In this document: one piece after another, positions 52,601 to 61,600 of the stretch
How positions within the stretch are numbered: the stretch's first letter is position 1
Layout: every line of letters begins with the position of its first letter
NCBI RefSeq assembly: GCF_964340395.1
Contig: NC_135551.1
Span: 2,161,501-2,225,500, forward strand
DNA length: 64,000 nt
DNA from: Glandiceps talaboti
Lineage: Eukaryota > Hemichordata > Enteropneusta > Spengelidae
Reading direction: 5' to 3'
The notes under the pieces: model-generated
What the model was told of the DNA's origin: nothing
The model's database searches: none
Seen by the model: the letters and a program-made list of their open reading frames with translations, nothing else
Translations under genes and position numbers: made by a program

Positions 52601-55600
52601 ATGCTTTGCATCATGTGATTGTCAATGCTTTATATCATGTGATTGTCAATGCACTACATCATGTGATTGTCAATGCACTACATCATGTAATTGTCAATGC
52701 TTTATATCATGTGATTGTCAATGCACTACATCATGTGATTGTCAATGCTTTACATCATGTGATCAACAATGCTTTACATCATGTGATTGTCAATGCTTTA
52801 CATCATGTGATCAACAATGCTTTATATCATGTGATTGTCAATGCTTTACATCATGTGATTGTCAATGCTTTACATCATGTGATCAACAATGCTTTACATC
52901 ATGTGATTGTCAATGCTTTACATCATGTGATTGTCAATGCTTTACATCATGTGATTGTCAATGCTTTATATCATGTAATTGTCAATGCTTTACATCATGT
53001 GATTGTCAATGCTTTACATCATGTGATCAACAATGCTTTATATCATGTGATTGTCAATGCTTTACATCATGTGATTGTCAATGCTTTATATCATGTGATT
53101 GTCAATGCTTTACATCATGAGATCATCAATGCTTTACATCATGTAATTGTCAATGCTTTATATCATGTGATTGTCAATGCTTTACATCATGTGATTGTCA
53201 ATGCTTTACATCATGTGATTGTCAATGCTTTACATCATGTGATTGTCAATGCTTTACATCATGTAATCATCAATGCTTTATATCATGTGATTGTCAATGC
53301 TTTACATCATGTGATTGTCAATGCTTTACATCATGTGATTGTCAATGCTTTACATCATGTAATTGTCAATGCTTTATATCATGTGATTGTCAATGCTTTA
53401 CATCATGTGATTGTCAATGCTTTACATCATGTGATTGTCAATGCTTTATATCATGTGATTGTCAATGCTTTACATCATGTGATCAACAATGCTTTACATC
53501 ATGTGATTGTCAATGCTTTATATCATGTGATTGTCATGTGATCATCATGTGATTGTCAATGCTTTATATCATGTGATTGTCAATGCTTTATATCATGTGA
53601 TTGTCAATGCTTTATATCATGTGATTGTCAATGCTTTACATCATGTGATTGTCAATGCTTTACATCATGTGATTGTCAATGCTTTATATCATGTGATTGT
53701 CAATGCTTTACATCATGTGATTGTCAATGCTTTATATCATGTGATTGTCAATGCTTTACATCATGTAATCATCAATGCTTTATATCATGTGATTGTCAAT
53801 GCTTTACATCATGTGATTGTCAATGCACTACATCATGTAATTGTCAATGCTTTACATCATGTGATCAACAATGCTTTACATCATGTAATCATCAATGCTT
53901 TATATCATGTAATTGTCAATGCTTTATATCATGTGATTGTCAATGCTTTATATCATGTAATTGTCAATGCTTTATATCATGTGATTGTCAATGCTTTACA
54001 TCATGTGATCAACAATGCTTTACATCATGTGATCAACAATGCTTTACATCATGTAATCATCAATGCTTTACATCATGTAATTGTCAATGCTTTATATCAT
54101 GTAATTGTCAATGCTTTATATCATGTGATTGTCAATGCTTTACATCATGTAATCATCAATGCTTTACATCATGTAATTGTCAATGCTTTATATCATGTAA
54201 TTGTCAATGCTTTATATCATGTGATTGTCAATGCTTTATATCATGTGATTGTCAATGCTTTGCATCATGTGATTGTCAATGCTTTACATCATGTGATTGT
54301 CAATGCTTTACATCATGTGATTGTCAATGCTTTACATCATGTGATTGTCAATGCACTACATCATGTGATTGTCAATGCACTACATCATGTAATTGTCAAT
54401 GCTTTATATCATGTGATTGTCAATGCACTACATCATGTGATTGTCAATGCTTTACATCATGTGATCAACAATGCTTTACATCATGTGATTGTCAATGCTT
54501 TACATCATGTGATCAACAATGCTTTATATCATGTGATTGTCAATGCTTTACATCATGTGATTGTCAATGCTTTACATCATGTGATCAACAATGCTTTACA
54601 TCATGTGATTGTCAATGCTTTACATCATGTGATTGTCAATGCTTTACATCATGTGATTGTCAATGCTTTATATCATGTAATTGTCAATGCTTTACATCAT
54701 GTGATTGTCAATGCTTTACATCATGTGATCAACAATGCTTTATATCATGTGATTGTCAATGCTTTACATCATGTGATTGTCAATGCTTTACATCATGTGA
54801 TTGTCAATGCTTTACATCATGTAATCATCAATGCTTTATATCATGTGATTGTCAATGCTTTACATCATGTGATTGTCAATGCTTTACATCATGTGATTGT
54901 CAATGCTTTACATCATGTAATTGTCAATGCTTTATATCATGTGATTGTCAATGCTTTACATCATGTGATTGTCAATGCTTTACATCATGTGATTGTCAAT
55001 GCTTTATATCATGTGATTGTCAATGCTTTACATCATGTGATCAACAATGCTTTACATCATGTGATTGTCAATGCTTTATATCATGTGATTGTCATGTGAT
55101 CATCATGTGATTGTCAATGCTTTATATCATGTGATTGTCAATGCTTTATATCATGTGATTGTCAATGCTTTATATCATGTGATTGTCAATGCTTTACATC
55201 ATGTGATTGTCAATGCTTTATATCATGTGATTGTCAATGCTTTATATCATGTGATTGTCAATGCTTTACATCATGTGATCAACAATGCTTTACATCATGT
55301 GATCAACAATGCTTTACATCATGTAATCATCAATGCTTTACATCATGTAATTGTCAATGCTTTATATCATGTAATTGTCAATGCTTTATATCATGTGATT
55401 GTCAATGCTTTACATCATGTAATCATCAATGCTTTACATCATGTAATTGTCAATGCTTTATATCATGTAATTGTCAATGCTTTATATCATGTGATTGTCA
55501 ATGCTTTATATCATGTGATTGTCAATGCTTTGCATCATGTGATTGTCAATGCTTTACATCATGTGATTGTCAATGCTTTACATCATGTGATTGTCAATGC

Positions 55601-58600
55601 TTTACATCATGTGATTGTCAATGCACTACATCATGTGATTGTCAATGCACTACATCATGTAATTGTCAATGCTTTATATCATGTGATTGTCAATGCACTA
55701 CATCATGTGATTGTCAATGCTTTACATCATGTGATCAACAATGCTTTACATCATGTGATTGTCAATGCTTTACATCATGTGATCAACAATGCTTTATATC
55801 ATGTGATTGTCAATGCTTTACATCATGTGATTGTCAATGCTTTACATCATGTGATCAACAATGCTTTACATCATGTGATTGTCAATGCTTTACATCATGT
55901 GATTGTCAATGCTTTACATCATGTGATTGTCAATGCTTTATATCATGTAATTGTCAATGCTTTACATCATGTGATTGTCAATGCTTTACATCATGTGATC
56001 AACAATGCTTTATATCATGTGATTGTCAATGCTTTACATCATGTGATTGTCAATGCTTTATATCATGTGATCATCAATGCTTTACATCATGTAATTGTCA
56101 ATGCTTTATATCATGTGATTGTCAATGCTTTACATCATGTGATTGTCAATGCTTTACATCATGTGATTGTCAATGCTTTACATCATGTGATTGTCAATGC
56201 TTTACATCATGTAATCATCAATGCTTTATATCATGTGATTGTCAATGCTTTACATCATGTGATTGTCAATGCTTTACATCATGTGATTGTCAATGCTTTA
56301 CATCATGTAATTGTCAATGCTTTATATCATGTGATTGTCAATGCTTTACATCATGTGATTGTCAATGCTTTACATCATGTGATTGTCAATGCTTTATATC
56401 ATGTGATTGTCAATGCTTTACATCATGTGATCAACAATGCTTTACATCATGTGATTGTCAATGCTTTATATCATGTGATTGTCATGTGATCATCATGTGA
56501 TTGTCAATGCTTTATATCATGTGATTGTCAATGCTTTATATCATGTGATTGTCAATGCTTTATATCATGTGATTGTCAATGCTTTACATCATGTGATTGT
56601 CAATGCTTTATATCATGTGATTGTCAATGCTTTACATCATGTGATTGTCAATGCTTTACATCATGTGATCATCAATGCTTTACATCATGTGATTGTCAAT
56701 GCTTTATATCATGTGATTGTCAATGCTTTACATCATGTGATTGTCAATGCTTTACATCATGTGATTGTCAATGCTTTACATCATGTGATTGTCAATGCTT
56801 TACATCATGTGATTGTCAATGCTTTACATCATGTGATTGTCAATGCTTTACATCATGTGATTGTCAATGCTTTACATCATGTGATTGTCAATGCTTTACA
56901 TCATGTAATTGTCAATGCTTTATATCATGTGATTGTCAATGCTTTACATCATGTGATTGTCAATGCTTTACATCATGTGATTGTCAATGCTTTACATCAT
57001 GTAATTTTCAATGCTTTATATCATGTAATTGTCAATGCTTTATATCATGTGATTGTCAATGCTTTATATCATGTAATTGTCAATGCTTTACATCATGTGA
57101 TCAACAATGCTTTACATCATGTGATTGTCAATGCTTTATATCATGTGATTGTCAATGCTTTATATCATGTGATTGTCAATGCTTTATATCATGTAATTGT
57201 CAATGCTTTATATCATGTAATTTTCAATGCTTTATATCATGTAATTGTCAATGCTTTATATCATGTAATTGTCAATGCTTTACATCATGTAATTGTCAAT
57301 GCTTTATATCATGTGATTGTCAATGCTTTATATCATGTGATTGTCAATGCTTTACATCATCAATACATACGTTTTGAATGTTGGAAATTTGAACCACTCT
57401 TGGCCAATGCTATCACCATGCAATTAATAGGCCAATGCTATCACCATGCAATTAATAGGCCAATGGCTGTCACCATGCAAACAATGGCTGTCACCATGCA
57501 ATTAATAGGCCAATGGCTGTCACCATGCAAACAATGGCTCTCACCATGCAATTAATAGGCCAATGGCTGTCACCAAGCAAACAATAGGCCAGTGGGTGTC
57601 ACCATGCAAACAATAGGCCAGTGGCTGTCACCATGCAAACAATAGGCCAGTGGCTGTCACCATGCAAACAATGGCTCTCACCATGCAATTAATAGGCCAA
57701 TGGCTGTCACCAAGCAAACAATAGGCCAGTGGGTGTCACCATGCAAACAATAGGCCAGTGGCTGTCACCATGCAAATAATAGGCCAGTGGCTGTCACTAT
57801 GCAGAAAAGATGTTTCTATCATAATGTCTCTCTTTCAATGATACTTTTTCCTCTTTTCATGGAGGTAGTCGTAGAACCAAGAGATATAGAGTAAGAAACT
57901 TAAGTTTTTCCCTATGTGCATTAGAAAGTCTTAGTGTATTGGTTACAGGTTCCCAGACTGTTTCTCAAATCAATATAGTTTGCTTTTTCAAGTGTGAACT
58001 GATTATTCTGATATCTCACATTGCCAATATTTATTTTGATATCTCACATTGCCAATATTTATTTTGATATCTCACAATGCCAATATTTATTTTGATATCT
58101 CACATTGCCAATATTTATTTTGATATCTCACATTGCCAATATTTCTTTTGATATCTCACATTGCCAATATTTATTTTGATATCTCACATTGCCAATATTT
58201 ATTTTGATATCTCACATTGCCAATATTCATTTTGATATCTCACAATGCCACTATTACTTTTGATATCTCACAATGCCACTATTTCTTTTGATATCTCACA
58301 TTGCCACTATTTCTTTTGATATCTCACATTGCCAATATTTTAATTATTTTGATATCTCACATTGCCAATATTTCTTTTGATATCTCACATTGCCACTATT
58401 TCTTTTGATATCTCACATTGCCAATATTTCTTAAGATATCTCACATTGCCACTATTTCTTTTGATATCTCACATTGCCACTATTTCTTTTGATATCTCAC
58501 ATTACCAATATTTATTTTGATATCTCACAATGCCAATATTTATTTTGATATCTCACATTGCCAATATTTCTTTTGATATCTCACATTGCCACTATTTCTT

Positions 58601-61600
58601 TTGATATCTCACATTGCCAATATTTTAATTATTTTGATATCTCACAATGCCAATATTTCTTTTGATATCTCACATTGCCAATATTTATTTTGATAACTCA
58701 CATTGCCAATATTTTAATATCTCACATTGCCAATATTTATTTTGATATCTCACATTGCCAGTATTTTAATTATTTTGATATCTCACATTGCCAATATTTA
58801 TTTTGATATCTCACATTGCCAATATTTCTTTTGATATCTCACATTGCCAATATTTATTTTGATATCTCACATTGCCACCATTTATTTTGATATCTCACAT
58901 TGCCAATATTTATTTTGATATCTCACAATGCCAATATTTATTTTGATATCTCACATTGCCAATATTTCTTTTGATATCTCACAATGCCACTATTTATTTT
59001 GATATCTCACAATGCCAATATTTATTTTGATATCTCACATTGCCAATATTTTAATATCTCACATTGCCAATATTTATTTTGATATCTCACATTGCCAGTA
59101 TTTTAATTATTTTGATATCTCACATTGCCAATATTTATTTTGATATCTCACAATGCCAATATTTATTTTGATAACTCACATTGCCAATATTTTAATATCT
59201 CACATTGCCAATATTTATTTTGATATCTCACATTGCCAGTATTTTAATTATTTTGATATCTCACATTGCCAATATTTATTTATTTATTTTGATATCTCAC
59301 ATTCCCAATATTTCTTTTGATATCTCACATTGCCAATATTTCTTTTGATATCTCACATTGCCACCATTTATTTTGATATCTCACATTGCCAATATTTATT
59401 TTGATATCTCACATTGCCAATATTTATTTTGATATCTCACAATGCCAATATTTATTTTGATATCTCACATTGCCAATATTTATTTTGATATCTCACATTG
59501 CCAATATTTATTTTGATATCTCACATTGCCAATATTTCTTTTGATATCTCACATTGCCAATATTCATTTTGATATCTCACAATGCCACTATTTCTTTTGA
59601 TATCTCACAATGCCAATATTTATTTTGATATCTCACAATGCCAATATTTATTTTGATAACTCACATTGCCAATATTTTAATATCTCACATTGCCAATATT
59701 TATTTTGATATCTCACATTGCCAGTATTTTAATTATTTTGATATCTCACATTGCCAATATTTATTTTGATATCTCACATTCCCAATATTTCTTTTGATAT
59801 CTCACATTGCCAATATTTATTTTGATATCTCACATTGCCACCATTTATTTTGATATCTCACATTGCCAATATTTATTTTGATATCTCACAATGCCAATAT
59901 TTATTTTGATATCTCACATTGCCAATATTTATTTTGATATCTCACAATGCCACTATTTCTTTTGATATCTCACATTGCCACTATTTCTTTTGATATCTCA
60001 CATTGCCAATATTTTAATTATTTTGATATCTCACATTGCCAATATTTGTTTTGATATCTCACATTGCCACTATTTCTTTTGATATCTCACATTGCCAATA
60101 TTTCTTAAGATATCTCACATTGCCACTATTTCTTTTGATATCTCACATTGCCACTATTTCTTTTGATATCTCACATTACCAATATTTATTTTGATATCTC
60201 ACAATGCCAATATTTATTTTGATATCTCACATTGCCAATATTTCTTTTGATATCTCACATTGCCACTATTTCTTTTGATATCTCACATTGCCAATATTTT
60301 AATTATTTTGATATCTCACAATGCCAATATTTCTTTTGATATCTCACATTGCCAATATTTATTTTGATAACTCACATTGCCAATATTTTAATATCTCACA
60401 TTGCCAATATTTATTTTGATATCTCACATTGCCAATATTTATTTTGATATCTCACATTGCCAATATTTCTTTTGATATCTCACATTGCCAATATTTATTT
60501 TGATATCTCACATTGCCACCATTTATTTTGATATCTCACATTGCCAATATTTATTTTGATATCTCACAATGCCAATATTTATTTTGATATCTCACATTGC
60601 CAATATTTCTTTTGATATCTCACAATGCCAATATTTATTTTGATATCTCACAATGCCAATATTTATTTTGATATCTCACATTGCCAATATTTTAATGTCT
60701 CACATTGCCAATATTTATTTTGATATCTCACATTGCCAGTATTTTAATTATTTTGATATCTCACATTGCCAATATTTATTTTGATATCTCACAATGCCAA
60801 TATTTATTTTGATAACTCACATTGCCAATATTTTAATATCTCACATTGCCAATATTTATTTTGATATCTCACATTGCCAGTATTTTAATTATTTTGATAT
60901 CTCACATTGCCAATATTTATTTTGATATCTCACATTGCCACCATTTATTTTGATATCTCACATTGCCAATATTTATTTTGATATCTCACAATGCCAATAT
61001 TTATTTTGATATCTCACATTGCCAATATTTATTTTGATATCTCACAATGCCACTATTTCTTTTGATATCTCACATTGCCACTATTTCTTTTGATATCTCA
61101 CATTGCCAATATTTTAATTATTTTGATATCTCACATTGCCAATATTTCTTTTGATATCTCACATTGCCACTATTTATTTTGATATCTCACATTGCCACTA
61201 TTTCTTAAGATATCTCACATTACCAATATTTATTTTGATATCTCACATTGCCAATATTTCTTAAGATATCTCACATTGCCACTATTTCTTTTGATATCTC
61301 ACATTGCCACTATTTCTTTTGATATCTCACATTACCAATATTTATTTTGATATCTCACAATGCCAATATTTATTTTGATATCTCACATTGCCAATATTTC
61401 TTTTGATATCTCACATTGCCACTATTTCTTTTGATATCTCACATTGCCAATATTTTAATTATTTTGATATCTCACAATGCCAATATTTCTTTTGATATCT
61501 CACATTGCCAATATTTTAATTATTTTGATATCTCACATTGCCAATATTTCTTTTGATATCTCACATTGCCACTATTTCTTTTGATATCTCACATTGCCAA

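Noticed and set aside
51493-57555. Four consecutive long plus-strand ORFs (682, 522, 466 and 358 codons) of HHVIVNAL repeats
   Set aside because: They are products of a 24-bp satellite whose period is a multiple of three. They lie antisense in a ppil4 intron, lack any non-repeat domain, and start and stop only at block junctions.
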